A DNA stretch of 64,000 bases. It comes from Flavobacteriales bacterium. GTDB taxonomy: Bacteria > Bacteroidota > Bacteroidia > Flavobacteriales_F > PHOS-HE28. Within the stretch, counting starts at the first letter, position 1. The number at the start of each line of letters is the position of its first letter. The stretch spans positions 62,001-126,000 of the forward strand of contig JACJZG010000007.1 of NCBI GenBank assembly GCA_020635715.1, given 5' to 3'. The notes beneath the pieces were generated by a model. It had not been told where the DNA came from. It saw only the letters and a program-made list of their open reading frames with translations, and did no database searches. A program made the position numbers and the translations under genes. This document shows, piece after piece, positions 27,168 to 36,475 of this stretch.

Positions 27168-27938
27168 ATGCGCTCATGCCTCCAGCTGATCCTCGTGGTC
27201 CATGCCCTTGCCGTGCATGCCACGAGCACCATCCATGTATCGGGCCGCATCGTCAACTGGCAGGAGCCCTATCCCGGCATGGGGCTATCTGTGATAGGCA
27301 TCCGATCCGAGGGCTGGCTGCAACCGAACGCCGCACCGGATCCGGCCACCGGCCATTTCAGCGGCACCCTGCCCTGCGGTCCGTTGCGCAATGCGCATGG
27401 TCGTTGGGTGGACATCGAGTTCTACGCATTCACCGACAACGGGCCGGGAAGGCGGAGCATGTTCATTCGCGTTCCATATGCGAAGGAGATCGACCTGGGC
27501 GAGGTCATCTGGCGGCCCACACACTATCGGTTGACGCCACTTGGTCTGGTGATCGATACTGGCGTTCCGCGTGACACGGTGATCGGAGAGCCCTTCGGCA
27601 CCTATCTGCTCCTGCGCCCCATGAATCCCGAGCCGGGTGAGCGGATGGAGCTCGTGTTCGGATACATCAGCAGTGGAGAACCTCGCGTCGTATCCCATGG
27701 CATCGCCTCGAAGGACTTGGGCACCTATCTGGTGAACTTCAACTTCGCCCTGCGGACCGATACGGAGGTATTCACCGAGAGTTGGAACGAGGAGGTGAGC
27801 CCGTTCGACCTTGGACCGCTGGCCGGCGGGCGCTATCGCCTCAGGCAGTCACCCTCACACGTGGAACACCTGCGCGACATCGACTTCCTGTTGAACGAGG
27901 ATCTTTGGATCACCGTAGCACAACGTCAGGAACCATGA
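27168..27938 (+). CDS. exported protein of unknown function
   Basis: 256 residues from the ATG at 27168 (MRSCLQLILVVHALAVHA, signal peptide); 19 upstream codons are open but lack a signal. Beta-rich, with VSGRIVNWQEPYPGMGLSV and FYAFTDNGPGRRSMFI segments that look like a carboxypeptidase-regulatory or transthyretin-like fold. Not assigned to a family. First gene of a three-gene unit: the next ATG overlaps its stop (ATGA). Confidence 0.75.
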   Translation: MRSCLQLILVVHALAVHATSTIHVSGRIVNWQEPYPGMGLSVIGIRSEGWLQPNAAPDPATGHFSGTLPCGPLRNAHGRWVDIEFYAFTDNGPGRRSMFIRVPYAKEIDLGEVIWRPTHYRLTPLGLVIDTGVPRDTVIGEPFGTYLLLRPMNPEPGERMELVFGYISSGEPRVVSHGIASKDLGTYLVNFNFALRTDTEVFTESWNEEVSPFDLGPLAGGRYRLRQSPSHVEHLRDIDFLLNEDLWITVAQRQEP

Positions 27939-28621
27939 AGGTCATGATGGCATTGCTGATGCTTCCGCTGTTATCATGCGGACAGGAAAGGGCCAGCTAT
28001 CAGGTAGGATGTGACGGTGTGCCTGGTTCTTTCCTGATCCATGTGGACGATGTATTGAACGACAGTACCGATCTTTTCCAGGGCGCCTATCCACCGGCCA
28101 CTCCGCTCACGTGTGAGTTGCTTGTCATGCTGGAGGAGGAACTGAAGGACGACAGTGCGCGGTATTGTTTCGACCTGCTTGCACGGAAACATTGGATGAC
28201 GGACCCGCATGCCTGGGTGACCCACGCGTATATCGAAAGGCATCACAACTTCCCGCTCGCCATGGCCGCGACCGCGCACTGGAATGAGGATCATCGCATA
28301 CGCGGTCTGCGCGAATTGCAGGAATACCGACGGATCCGACCGATGGTCTGTGCGACAAAGGAGCACTACGCACGTCTGGAAACACAGGATCACGCAGCGG
28401 TCCGTTACTTGATAACCGTTCTGGAGACCACGCCGATGTTCATTTCTGGCAGCGAGAACGCGACCATCCACCAGACCTACCTCCGCACGGTGATGGAGAC
28501 CCTGGACCTGTTCACCGGCCAACAGCACATGATCGGCCAGGACCGGTTGGTGGGTATTCATCGCAGCGAGGAAGCGATACAGCAGGCGGTGATCGATTGG
28601 CACGGATGGCTCGACGAATGA
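27935..28621 (+). CDS. putative lipoprotein of unknown function
   Basis: 228 residues from the ATG at 27935, which overlaps the preceding stop. Lipoprotein signal MKVMMALLMLPLLSCG with Cys15. The rest is helical with many His, Glu and Arg residues (HAYIERHHNFPLAMA, TAHWNEDHRIRG). No family recognised. Next gene again starts in an ATGA overlap, so the three are translationally coupled. Confidence 0.72.
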   Translation: MKVMMALLMLPLLSCGQERASYQVGCDGVPGSFLIHVDDVLNDSTDLFQGAYPPATPLTCELLVMLEEELKDDSARYCFDLLARKHWMTDPHAWVTHAYIERHHNFPLAMAATAHWNEDHRIRGLRELQEYRRIRPMVCATKEHYARLETQDHAAVRYLITVLETTPMFISGSENATIHQTYLRTVMETLDLFTGQQHMIGQDRLVGIHRSEEAIQQAVIDWHGWLDE

Positions 28622-29112
28622 AAGCCTTGTTCCTCATCGGTGTGCTTCTTCCGGCCAGCCTGTTGGCTCAGGATGCGACCACCTTCCGCAAGGCGATCGA
28701 GAGCGGGAAGGTGGAACGACTGGATCGTTGGATGAAGCGGACCATCCATGACCAGTGTAAAGGTCACCTCGTCATCAACGGATCTTCGACCTACATCACC
28801 CACCAAGCCACCTACGACACCATCGTCGCTTTCGTACGCCAGCAGCCAGGGGTGATCGATGCTGCTTGGGACCGTTGTGTCGCGAAGGCGGCGATCTGGC
28901 CTGGCCATAGCGTGGTCGGTATCATGTGCCAGATGGGAGGGCGGACCGTGGAGCGTTGTTGGAGGGTACAGGAAGGCAGGCTCGGCACGATAAGGCTCGG
29001 GCGCTGGCGACCACGCATTCGGAAGCCGCGGGAAGAGCTCCGCTACATAGGTGCGCAGGAGTGCACCGGTTTCGTGGCCGAGCAGCGCAAGCTGTGCGAA
29101 GCGAAGGAATGA
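28618..29112 (+). CDS. exported Cys-containing protein of unknown function
   Basis: 164 residues from the ATG at 28618 (MKALFLIGVLLPASLLAQ, signal peptide). Contains five cysteines in the mature part (IHDQCKG, WDRCVAK, GIMCQMGG, VERCWRV, QECTG and a last KLCEAKE), which may form disulphides outside the cytoplasm. Last gene of the coupled three-gene unit. No family recognised. Confidence 0.72.
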   Translation: MKALFLIGVLLPASLLAQDATTFRKAIESGKVERLDRWMKRTIHDQCKGHLVINGSSTYITHQATYDTIVAFVRQQPGVIDAAWDRCVAKAAIWPGHSVVGIMCQMGGRTVERCWRVQEGRLGTIRLGRWRPRIRKPREELRYIGAQECTGFVAEQRKLCEAKE

Positions 29113-29157
29113 GGCTGCAACCGCGCGAGCGGATCCGGTCGCTCGATCCCGGGCCGA

Positions 29158-29946
29158 TCACTGCCGCTCGAACACCAGGTGCAGGTAGTCGCCGTCCTTA
29201 TGCGCGTGCTGATCACGGATGGTTGTCCATTGTCCGGATGTGATATCCGCGGAGAGCGCGTCCAGGCCACGTTCCAGTTCGTCGGTCGTTGCGAACAGTG
29301 CGAAGGAGGAGATGCCCTTGCGGAACTCCGGGTCGAGGTAGGCTGATGGACGATGCTTGCGGGCGAACAGGAACAGGTCCTGAAGGTCGGGCCGAACCGA
29401 ATACGGGATGCGCTCCTTCAGCACCAGTCCGGAACCCGCGGCCCCGGTGATGATCCGTTCCTCGGCGGGGAGGCACGCGGCGCTCCGTGCGATCATCCGC
29501 GGGAAATAATGGCGCAGCCAGTACGCTCCGGTTTGTTCGGGAGCGGAAGTGAACACGACGAACCTGGAGCCTGGCTGCAGGATCCTGCCGCATTCGGACA
29601 GACCACGCTCCAGGTCCGTCCAATGGTGCAGGGTGAGCGTGGCCGTGGCCGCCTGGAAGGAATGATCGGCGAAGGGGATCGCTTCCGCCCGACCCGTTAC
29701 CCAGTTCACATCGGTCCGTTTGGCGCGTGCCTCGGTCAACATCCGTTCCGATGGGTCCAGACCGGTCAACCGCAGGCCACGCTCCGCCAGGAAATGGGTG
29801 TAATTACCGGTGCCGCAGCCGATATCGATCACGGAGGCGCCAGCAGGTGCGTTCAGCAGGTCGAACAACCGTTGGGCCAGGAAGGGATCAGCCGCGCGTG
29901 TGGCATCATACCCGGTGCCAATGCGGTCATAGGTGGTCGTGGACAT
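29158..29946 (-). CDS. class I SAM-dependent methyltransferase
   Basis: 262 residues. SAM motif I VIDIGCGTGNYTHFLAERG, motif II LDPSERMLTEAR and the TLTLHHWTDLERGLSECGR segment place it in the Methyltransf_11/UbiE-like group. The substrate is not evident. A CACCTTTG box ends 4 nt before the ATG on the minus strand, suggesting a leaderless transcript. Confidence 0.88.
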   Translation of the reverse strand: MSTTTYDRIGTGYDATRAADPFLAQRLFDLLNAPAGASVIDIGCGTGNYTHFLAERGLRLTGLDPSERMLTEARAKRTDVNWVTGRAEAIPFADHSFQAATATLTLHHWTDLERGLSECGRILQPGSRFVVFTSAPEQTGAYWLRHYFPRMIARSAACLPAEERIITGAAGSGLVLKERIPYSVRPDLQDLFLFARKHRPSAYLDPEFRKGISSFALFATTDELERGLDALSADITSGQWTTIRDQHAHKDGDYLHLVFERQ

Positions 29947-29950
29947 CGCA

Positions 29951-29957
29951 CAAAGGT
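29951..29957 (-). promoter_or_regulatory. putative -7 box of the methyltransferase gene
   Basis: ACCTTTG on the minus strand, 4 nt before the ATG at 29946. Same motif and spacing as at the AraC-type gene (41899-41905). Confidence 0.4.
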
Positions 29958-29984
29958 GATCCTGTCCGTTCGTTCCGCGTCATC

Positions 29985-29992
29985 TACTTTCG
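29985..29992 (+). promoter_or_regulatory. putative -7 box
   Basis: TACTTTCG, 11 nt before the ATG at 30004. Fits the TAnnTTTG-type consensus of Bacteroidota sigma factor promoters. Confidence 0.4.
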
Positions 29993-30003
29993 GCGACAAC
30001 ATC

Positions 30004-30399
30004 ATGCGCCACCTGCTCGCCATCCTCATCGCCACCGTCTGGATCTCCATCCACGAGTTCGTCCGGAACCAGCTGGTGCTCGCGGATCATTGGGCGGATC
30101 ACTATACGGCGATGGGCCTCGCCTTTCCCAGTGCACCGGTGAATGGCGCGGTGTGGGGCATCTGGGCGCTGGTCCTGGTCATCGCCATCCATTTCCTCGC
30201 GCGACGGGGCGGGCTGTTGGAGACCGCGGCCATCGCGTGGATCATGGGCTTCGTGCTGATGTGGCTCGTCATCGGGAACATGGGTGTGCTACCCTTATGC
30301 ATCCTTCCCGTGGCTGTGCCATGGAGCATGGTGGAGGTCATTGGCGCGGTGTACATCGTTCAGAAGTTCCGTTCGCGCGTTCCGTCCCGCCAGGCCTGA
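30004..30399 (+). CDS. small membrane protein of unknown function
   Basis: 131 residues from the ATG at 30004 (MRHLLAILIATVWISIHEFVR); longer upstream frame is antisense to the methyltransferase gene. Four membrane helices (about 3-18, 50-65, 75-92 and 98-118). Polar residues H17, E18 and R21 in and just after helix 1 are notable. Resembles small Bacteroidota integral-membrane proteins of unknown role. It precedes lemA on the same strand by 99 nt, but lemA has its own -7 box. Confidence 0.75.
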   Translation: MRHLLAILIATVWISIHEFVRNQLVLADHWADHYTAMGLAFPSAPVNGAVWGIWALVLVIAIHFLARRGGLLETAAIAWIMGFVLMWLVIGNMGVLPLCILPVAVPWSMVEVIGAVYIVQKFRSRVPSRQA

Positions 30400-30471
30400 C
30401 GAAGGTTCGAGAGCGGCCATCGTGTCCGGCCCAGGCGCTGACCGACGCATGCCTGTCTTCCCGCCGCCGGT

Positions 30472-30479
30472 TATATTCG
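30472..30479 (+). promoter_or_regulatory. putative -7 box of lemA
   Basis: TATATTCG, 19 nt before the lemA ATG; matches the TAnnTTTG-type -7 element. Confidence 0.45.
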
Positions 30480-30498
30480 AACCACACAACCACCACAC

Positions 30499-31056
30499 AT
30501 GATCGCCCTGCTCGTCCTCCTCGGTCTGCTTGTCCTTCTGGCTTTCTACGCCATCGGCATCTACAACAAGCTGGTGAAGCTGAAAAACCTCGTGGCCGAA
30601 GCCTGGAGCGGGATCGATGTTCAATTGAAGAAGCGGTACGACCTCATCCCGAACCTGGTGGAGACGGTGAAGGGCTATGCCGCGCACGAGAAGGAGACCT
30701 TTGAGAACGTGACCCGCGCGCGTGCCGCCGCACAACAAGCGAGCACGGTGGAAGGCCAGCAGGCGGCGGAGAACAAGTTGAGCGGCGCGCTGATGAACCT
30801 GATCGCGGTGGCCGAGCGTTATCCCGAACTGAAGGCGAACACGAACTTCCTGGAACTGCAGAACACGCTGGCCATGGTGGAGGGCGACATCGAGAAGTCG
30901 CGCCGCTACTACAACGGCAATGTGCGCGAACAGAACACACTGATCGAGACCTTCCCGAGCAACCTCGTCGCGAACATGTTCGGCTTCGCGAAGAGCGCCT
31001 TCTTCGAACTGGAGAACAAGGCGGAGAAGGAGACGCCCAAGGTCACCTTCAGCTGA
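30499..31056 (+). CDS. lemA: LemA family protein
   Basis: 185 residues. N-terminal helix (ALLVLLGLLVLLAFYAI) anchors the protein, followed by the LemA signature YNKLVKLKNLVAEAWSGID and VQLKKRYDLIPNLVETVKGY, then long helices with YPELKANTNFLELQNTLA and the C-terminal FPSNLVANMFGF. Function is not established; LemA is membrane-anchored and coiled-coil-like. The stop overlaps the ATG of the DUF2207 gene by one base, the common lemA-DUF2207 pair. Confidence 0.95.
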   Translation: MIALLVLLGLLVLLAFYAIGIYNKLVKLKNLVAEAWSGIDVQLKKRYDLIPNLVETVKGYAAHEKETFENVTRARAAAQQASTVEGQQAAENKLSGALMNLIAVAERYPELKANTNFLELQNTLAMVEGDIEKSRRYYNGNVREQNTLIETFPSNLVANMFGFAKSAFFELENKAEKETPKVTFS

Positions 31057-32768
31057 TGCGCCGCGCGCTGCTGTTGCTGGCGGTCTTGGGCGTCGGATAC
31101 GCGCAGGGCCAGAGCGAGAAGATCAACGCGTTCCACACCGATCTCACCGTTGCGGCCGATGGGCGGCTCACCATCACCGAGGAGATCAACATCCACGCGG
31201 AAGGGAACGAGTTCAAACGCGGCATCGTGCGCAGGTTGCCACGCCTGTTCACGGACAACAAGGGGAGGCAGCACCGGGTGAGCTACGACTTCACCCAGGT
31301 GCTCGTGTTCGGCGCACCATCACCGCATCACACCGCCACCGAAGGCGATGACTTCGTGCTGTACGTGGGTTCAGAGGGCAACTTTCTGGAGCCGGGCGAC
31401 TACCCGTACACGATCACCTATACCACCCAGGGTCAGCTGGGCTTCTTCGCGGACTTCGACGAGATCTATTGGAACGTGAACGGCAACGGATGGGCCTTCG
31501 ACATCGACAGCCTATCCGCGCTCGTCCACCTGCCGCCCGGTGCCGAGGTGAAGCAGACCACGTGTTACACCGGTGCCTACGGAAGCACCGAGCACGATTG
31601 CGGCGCGACCGTCCTCGATCCGCGCACCGTTCGCTTCACCGCACGGGCCATGGGCTATTACGAAGGGCTTACGGTGGCTGTCGGCTTCCAGAAGGGTGTG
31701 GTGGCTGAACCGCCGCCACCGACCTTTTGGGAGGAGAACGCCGTTCCATTGACGGGTGGCGGCATCACGGGCCTGCTGCTGCTGTACTACTTCATCACCT
31801 GGTTCCGCTTCGGCCGCGACCCCGACCGGCCCACGGTGATCCCGCTCTTCGAGCCGCCGAACGGCATTTCACCCGCTTCGGCGGCCATGGTGATGAAGGG
31901 AGGTTTCGACAACGACCAGATCACCCCGGCCATGATCTCGCTCGCGGTGAAGGGCCACATCCGCATTGAGGAGAGGACGGATGCGGTCCTGTTCGGCCTG
32001 GTGAAGTCAAGGACCTACACCATTGTGAAGACCATGAACGGTTCGGGTCTGCCGCGCGAGGAGCAGGAGCTGCTGAACCGCATGTTCGTTGGTGGCAGGA
32101 AGACGTGCGTGATCGATGGGACTTACGATCCGAGCATGAAGCTCCTGGCGAGCGAATTCCGCGCGACCCTGCGCGGGCAATGGCACGACTTCCTGACCAA
32201 GGGGGACAATGGCCGGTTCTGGTGGCTCCCGATGCTCCTGGTGGCCGCCTGTTTGATCACCTTGATCGTACTGCACAACAAGTACCTGGGTGGAGAGGAT
32301 ATCGTGTACATCGGCGCATTCATCGCGGTGAACGTGGTCCTGTTCATCCTGTACACATACTTGATCAAGCGGCCGAGCGAGGCGAAGCAGGCGCTCCGCT
32401 CGAAGCTGCTCGGCTTCAAGATGTACCTGGGTGCGGCCGAGGAAAAGCAGTTGCAGCACTTCAACCCACCGACGATGACGCCCGAGGTCTTCGAGAAGTA
32501 CCTGCCCTATGCCATCGCGTTCAAGGTGGAGAAGATCTGGGGCGAGCGATTCCAGGCCATGATCAGCAGCGCGCTGGTGGAACCCGACTACAAGCCCGGT
32601 TGGTACAGCGGGAACATAGGCCACTTCGGGTCCTTCTCCAGCAGCATGTCGTCATCGCTGAGCAGCAGCGTGAGTTCAAGCAGCACCCCACCGAGCAGCA
32701 GCGGTGGCTCGGGCGGTGGTGGATCGTCGGGCGGCGGTGGCGGCGGAGGGGGCGGAGGCGGCTGGTAG
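31056..32768 (+). CDS. DUF2207 domain-containing membrane protein
   Basis: 570 residues. Signal peptide (ALLLLAVLGVGYAQG), extracytoplasmic DUF2207 domain (about 20-215, DLTVAADGRLTITEEINI and YWNVNGNGWAFDI), one helix (about 237-250), a cytoplasmic stretch, two more helices (about 392-445), a winged-helix-like region and a C-terminal Ser then Gly tract ending in GGGGGGGW. This architecture is standard for the partner of LemA. Function unknown; the glycine-rich tail is typical and probably flexible. Confidence 0.92.
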   Translation: MRRALLLLAVLGVGYAQGQSEKINAFHTDLTVAADGRLTITEEINIHAEGNEFKRGIVRRLPRLFTDNKGRQHRVSYDFTQVLVFGAPSPHHTATEGDDFVLYVGSEGNFLEPGDYPYTITYTTQGQLGFFADFDEIYWNVNGNGWAFDIDSLSALVHLPPGAEVKQTTCYTGAYGSTEHDCGATVLDPRTVRFTARAMGYYEGLTVAVGFQKGVVAEPPPPTFWEENAVPLTGGGITGLLLLYYFITWFRFGRDPDRPTVIPLFEPPNGISPASAAMVMKGGFDNDQITPAMISLAVKGHIRIEERTDAVLFGLVKSRTYTIVKTMNGSGLPREEQELLNRMFVGGRKTCVIDGTYDPSMKLLASEFRATLRGQWHDFLTKGDNGRFWWLPMLLVAACLITLIVLHNKYLGGEDIVYIGAFIAVNVVLFILYTYLIKRPSEAKQALRSKLLGFKMYLGAAEEKQLQHFNPPTMTPEVFEKYLPYAIAFKVEKIWGERFQAMISSALVEPDYKPGWYSGNIGHFGSFSSSMSSSLSSSVSSSSTPPSSSGGSGGGGSSGGGGGGGGGGGW

Positions 32769-32892
32769 CAGTTGAGCATCCCTGAGCTCCAGGCAGCGCT
32801 TCCTTGAACGGAGTATTGCGACCTGTCGCTGATGCACCATGCAGCCCACACGCACATCATCGCCAGTAGATCCGTCATGAATACCTGCTTCG

Positions 32893-33288
32893 TCAGGCGA
32901 AAAGTCCGCGTGCCTTCGCCATCAACCAGGGTGCGAGGAAGGTGATCACCGGTACGAGGACCCAGATGCGGCCTTGCGATGGATCGTAGTCCAAGAGCAA
33001 CTCGCTCCACGTCTTCTTGAAGAGGAAATGCCCGGCACCGAACTCGAAGCCAAGGGTCATGACCAACCAGAGCGAGCCGATGGTGATCGCCTTGCCTTCA
33101 TCCGGCGGGCCCAGCCAACGGATGGTGGTCCACGTGGTCAGTAGAATGAGCGCGCAGAGCATCAAGGTGCTGATGGCGAGCCCCACAGTGAGGCCGGTAC
33201 GTGGGATGATCCATTCCACACGGAGCGTTCCGTTCAGTATCGCCAGCACCATCAACAGGAACCAGATGACCACGGCTTTCCACCACAT
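32893..33288 (-). CDS. small membrane protein of unknown function
   Basis: 131 residues from the ATG at 33288 (MWWKAVVIWFLLMVL). Four membrane helices, with KTWSELLLDYDPSQGRIWV before the last helix. This LLxDYxxxxGRIWVLVL pattern recurs in small bacterial membrane proteins of unknown role. The frame is open far upstream, but those codons are antisense to the oxidoreductase gene. Confidence 0.75.
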   Translation of the reverse strand: MWWKAVVIWFLLMVLAILNGTLRVEWIIPRTGLTVGLAISTLMLCALILLTTWTTIRWLGPPDEGKAITIGSLWLVMTLGFEFGAGHFLFKKTWSELLLDYDPSQGRIWVLVPVITFLAPWLMAKARGLFA

Positions 33289-33480
33289 GGATGGGTGTTT
33301 CCCGCAAGATGAGCAACGATGAAGGAACGGACCATGCGTTCCATCAATCGTCCAGCTGTGCTCGTCCAACGTTCGGTTGTTGCAGGGATTGGTGGAACAA
33401 TAGGACCGCGGCTTGCGGTTCTCATCGTTCTTACCCAACGTCAACGGATCAAGCGCTTCCGCTCCGGGACCTTTGCCACC

Positions 33481-34455
33481 ATGAAGAACCAGTTGATGAC
33501 CGCGGCGGTGTACAGTCGCTACGGAAGCCCTGAGGTGATCTCCATCGCACAGGTGGTCAAGCCCGAACCCAAGCCGAACGAGGTCCTCATTCGCATCCAC
33601 GCCACCACCGTTACCTCCGGCGATGTGCGCATGCGGAAGGCGGACCCTTTCCTCATTCGTTTCTTCTCCGGTCTCTTCACTCCCAAGGCGCCGATCCTCG
33701 GCCACGAGCTGGCCGGGGTAGTGGAGGCTGTGGGGGAGACGGTCACCAGGTTCAAGGTGGGTGATCGCGTCTTTGGAAGCACCGGCATGCGCTCCGGAAC
33801 ACATGCCGAGTACATCTGCGTGGCTGAGGACGCCGCCATCGCTCATACTCCGGACAGCCTGGCGCACGGGGAGGCGGCCACACTGGCGGTCGGTGCGCTC
33901 ACGGCCCTGCACTTCATCCATGCGGCGGCGCTCCAACGCGGTGAGCACATCCTCATCCACGGCGCTTCAGGCAGTATCGGAAGTGCTGCCGTGCAGCTGG
34001 CCACGGCCATGGGCGCTACGGTCACCGCTGTCTGCAGCACCGCCAATGTGGAGCTCATGCGCACGCTCGGTGCTGATCATGTGATCGACCACACGAAGCA
34101 GGACTTCACAAAGAGCGATCACACGTATGATGTCATATTCAGCACCGTGGGTCGCACCAGCTATGCGGCGTCAAAGCACCGGCTTGTGGACAAAGGCCGC
34201 TACGTCACCAGCGCTGCCGCAGGATCGGACTATCGGCACATGCTCACCAGCAAATTGTTCGGTGGCCACAAGGTCATTGGCGGTGTGTCGAACGCGGGTG
34301 CGTCGGGCATCGCGCGGATCCGGGAGCTGGTGAACGCCGGCAGGCTGAAGGCCGTGATCGACCGCCATTTCACGCTGAAGAGCATCGCGGAAGCGCACCG
34401 CTACGTGGACCAGGGCCACAAGCGCGGCAACGTGGTGATCGATGTGGCTGCCTGA
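33481..34455 (+). CDS. zinc-independent NAD(P)H:quinone oxidoreductase-type (MDR) protein
   Basis: 324 residues from the ATG at 33481 (MKNQLMTAAVYSRYGSPEV); the frame is open upstream. GroES-like N-domain with GHELAGVVEAVGETVTRFKVGD, then the NADPH-binding Rossmann motif GASGSIGSAAVQLA. The structural-zinc cysteines of classical alcohol dehydrogenases are absent, so it belongs to the quinone reductase-like MDR branch. Reduces quinones, enals or similar electrophiles; substrate unknown. Confidence 0.88.
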   Translation: MKNQLMTAAVYSRYGSPEVISIAQVVKPEPKPNEVLIRIHATTVTSGDVRMRKADPFLIRFFSGLFTPKAPILGHELAGVVEAVGETVTRFKVGDRVFGSTGMRSGTHAEYICVAEDAAIAHTPDSLAHGEAATLAVGALTALHFIHAAALQRGEHILIHGASGSIGSAAVQLATAMGATVTAVCSTANVELMRTLGADHVIDHTKQDFTKSDHTYDVIFSTVGRTSYAASKHRLVDKGRYVTSAAAGSDYRHMLTSKLFGGHKVIGGVSNAGASGIARIRELVNAGRLKAVIDRHFTLKSIAEAHRYVDQGHKRGNVVIDVAA

Positions 34456-34491
34456 ACTTCGCCCAAGCACTTGTGCGGGCATCCTGCCCGG

Positions 34492-34965
34492 TCATGCCGC
34501 GCGGGACGGCTTCGTCAAGCCCAGGATCAAGGCCAATGCCAGGGCCATGATCACCACCAGGCGGATCAGGCTCAGGAATTCCCAGGTACCAGCACGCGCC
34601 TGCAGGTCGGGATCGATGGTATCGGCGTAGGGGGTACCGGTGATCGCCATCAACTCCGGTACGAAGTAGGTGAAGGTCGCGATCATCACCACCACGTATC
34701 CGACCAGGTTGAAGAGCACATGACCGCGGCGTGGTCCCTTCCAGCTTGACCAGAGCGTGATGAGGATGAGCACCAACGTGACGGGATGGATCGCCTCCCA
34801 GAACGCGGCCGGGTTAATGCCGTATGGACCTTGGTACATGGCGAGTGATGCCGGCGGACCAGCGCTCCAACGGGGGATCACGGCTGCATGTTCGTATACC
34901 GCACCTCCGACCACAATGGCAAAGGCGAGCGCTGCGAGTGCATGGATGATGTCTTTGATGTTCAT
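34492..34965 (-). CDS. four-helix membrane protein, DUF1772-like
   Basis: 157 residues with four membrane helices (about 8-22, 60-73, 86-104 and 133-150). The layout with FWEAIHPVTLVLILITL and a conserved YFVPELMAI before the last loop resembles DUF1772/anthrone-oxygenase-like membrane proteins. Its start lies 70 nt upstream of the stop of the Crp/Fnr regulator gene on the same strand (minus), so the two may form an operon: regulator first, membrane protein second. Confidence 0.65.
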   Translation of the reverse strand: MNIKDIIHALAALAFAIVVGGAVYEHAAVIPRWSAGPPASLAMYQGPYGINPAAFWEAIHPVTLVLILITLWSSWKGPRRGHVLFNLVGYVVVMIATFTYFVPELMAITGTPYADTIDPDLQARAGTWEFLSLIRLVVIMALALALILGLTKPSRAA

Positions 34966-35034
34966 GGTCTGGGGATCAGGTGGGACGATGAGTAAAGGGA
35001 AGTACGATCGGTCACCTTCCGGAAGGAAGGAGGA

Positions 35035-35622
35035 TCAACGTGCCGCCTCCTTCGCCAGGATCCGCTTTCGGATGCGGCTCAAGGATTCGGGCGTGACACC
35101 GAGGTAGCTGGCCAGCAGGTATTGGGGCACGCGCTGCAGCAGTTCCGGACGTTGCTCCAGGAGGTCCAGGTAGCGTTGTTCCGGGGACTTGGTAATGAAG
35201 CTCGCGAACTTCTCCTGGTGCGCGCCGAAGTCGCTCTCCACCGCCACCCGGCAGCTGCTCTCCAGGTTGGGGTACTTCCCGAACAATTCCCGCTCGGCCG
35301 CATAGCTCCACACCACGAGCGTACAGTCCTCCACACAGGCCAGATAGTGGTTGGCCGGCACTTGGTTGATGAAGCTGTACAGGGAAGCCACCGCCTGTCC
35401 TTCGGTGTAGAACTCGGTCGTGCGCAGGTCGCCGTCCACATCGTAGTACATGTGTACGCAACCATCGATGCAGAACCACGCCTCGGTGGCCACATCGCCG
35501 GCCTTCAGCAGTACGGTGCCTTTCGGGAAATGACGGATCGGCACCAATCGGTCCATGTCCCGCGCCTCCTCTGGCGAGAGTAGTGCCGACATGCCTGGAA
35601 GTTGGGAGGGCTTCAGGTCCAT
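35035..35622 (-). CDS. Crp/Fnr family transcriptional regulator
   Basis: 195 residues from the ATG at 35622 (MDLKPSQLPGMSALL); upstream codons are open but not conserved-looking. Cyclic-nucleotide-binding beta-barrel with RHFPKGTVLLKAGDVATEAW and FYTEGQAVASLYSFIN, then a C-terminal winged helix (LLASYLGVTPESLSRIRKRI). No Cys cluster, so not FNR-type oxygen sensing. In Bacteroidota these control small neighbouring genes in response to an unknown ligand; the DUF1772-like gene downstream is the likely target. Confidence 0.88.
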   Translation of the reverse strand: MDLKPSQLPGMSALLSPEEARDMDRLVPIRHFPKGTVLLKAGDVATEAWFCIDGCVHMYYDVDGDLRTTEFYTEGQAVASLYSFINQVPANHYLACVEDCTLVVWSYAAERELFGKYPNLESSCRVAVESDFGAHQEKFASFITKSPEQRYLDLLEQRPELLQRVPQYLLASYLGVTPESLSRIRKRILAKEAAR

Positions 35623-35821
35623 GGCGAGGTGGTGAAGGAACAAGGTACGGAACCCGGGTTGGACGATTGCTCTATCGAACATGCTTGCCGCATGGGAGGT
35701 CGATAGGAGGGGAGCCCTGTTCCTCCTCTCGAACATGGCACGGTAGCGTCGTCCAGGCGCTGCGTAGAGCATGACCTTCTGCAAGAGCGACGGACGACCT
35801 GACCTAGGATCACGCAAACCG

Positions 35822-36475
35822 CTACTCGCCATTGATCCGAACGCGGATCACCTGTTCCGAGGTGATGGCGAAAGCACGTTCACCTGGACCCGGGCGTATG
35901 AGGTGCGTTCCGGTGAATCCCCCGAAAGCGGGCAGGACAGCACCCCTTGCACCGAACCAGAAGCAGGGCAGGCTTATTGCCTGGCGTCCCTTCCCGCTCA
36001 GGCGCACGGCTGGATGTACATGACCCGCCATACCGTAGAGGTCGGTAGTGGATGTGGGATGATGCGTGAAGAGGAAGGGTCCTTCATTGCGGAATGCCAT
36101 GGTCGCGATCCCTGCGCGCTGATACAGGTCCGGGTGAAGCACATCATGGTTGCCCGTGACCAGGCTGAAACCGACATCCCCGTGGTTCGAACGGAAGGCG
36201 ATGAAGTCCTCCCACACCTTGTTGTAACTGCTATGGAAGAGATCGCCGAGCATCAGGATCTCATGGGGACGTGTTCGCTTGATGAGGGCATCCAGTCGGT
36301 CCAGGTTCCGTTGCTCCAGCCCGGCAGGCGCTGCGATACCCGCGCTCCTGAAATGCGCCGCCTTGCCCAGATGAAGGTCGGAGAGGATGAGCATGCGCCG
36401 CCTTGACCAATACACCGCCCGTTCGACGAGCAGCTGCAAGCGTTCGCCGCGGACCTGTACCAGGCACGTGTTCAT
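35822..36475 (-). CDS. pdeM: ligase-associated DNA damage response endonuclease PdeM
   Basis: 217 residues. Calcineurin-like metallophosphoesterase with all metal motifs: LSDLHLGKA (about 31), GDLFHS (77), TGNHD (107), HHPTS and GHVHPAVRL. PdeM is a Mn-dependent phosphoesterase found only with Lhr-like helicase, ATP-dependent ligase and an MBL exonuclease, where it takes part in bacterial DNA repair. Its ATG overlaps the helicase stop (ATGA), so it is the last gene of this operon. Confidence 0.93.
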   Translation of the reverse strand: MNTCLVQVRGERLQLLVERAVYWSRRRMLILSDLHLGKAAHFRSAGIAAPAGLEQRNLDRLDALIKRTRPHEILMLGDLFHSSYNKVWEDFIAFRSNHGDVGFSLVTGNHDVLHPDLYQRAGIATMAFRNEGPFLFTHHPTSTTDLYGMAGHVHPAVRLSGKGRQAISLPCFWFGARGAVLPAFGGFTGTHLIRPGPGERAFAITSEQVIRVRINGE

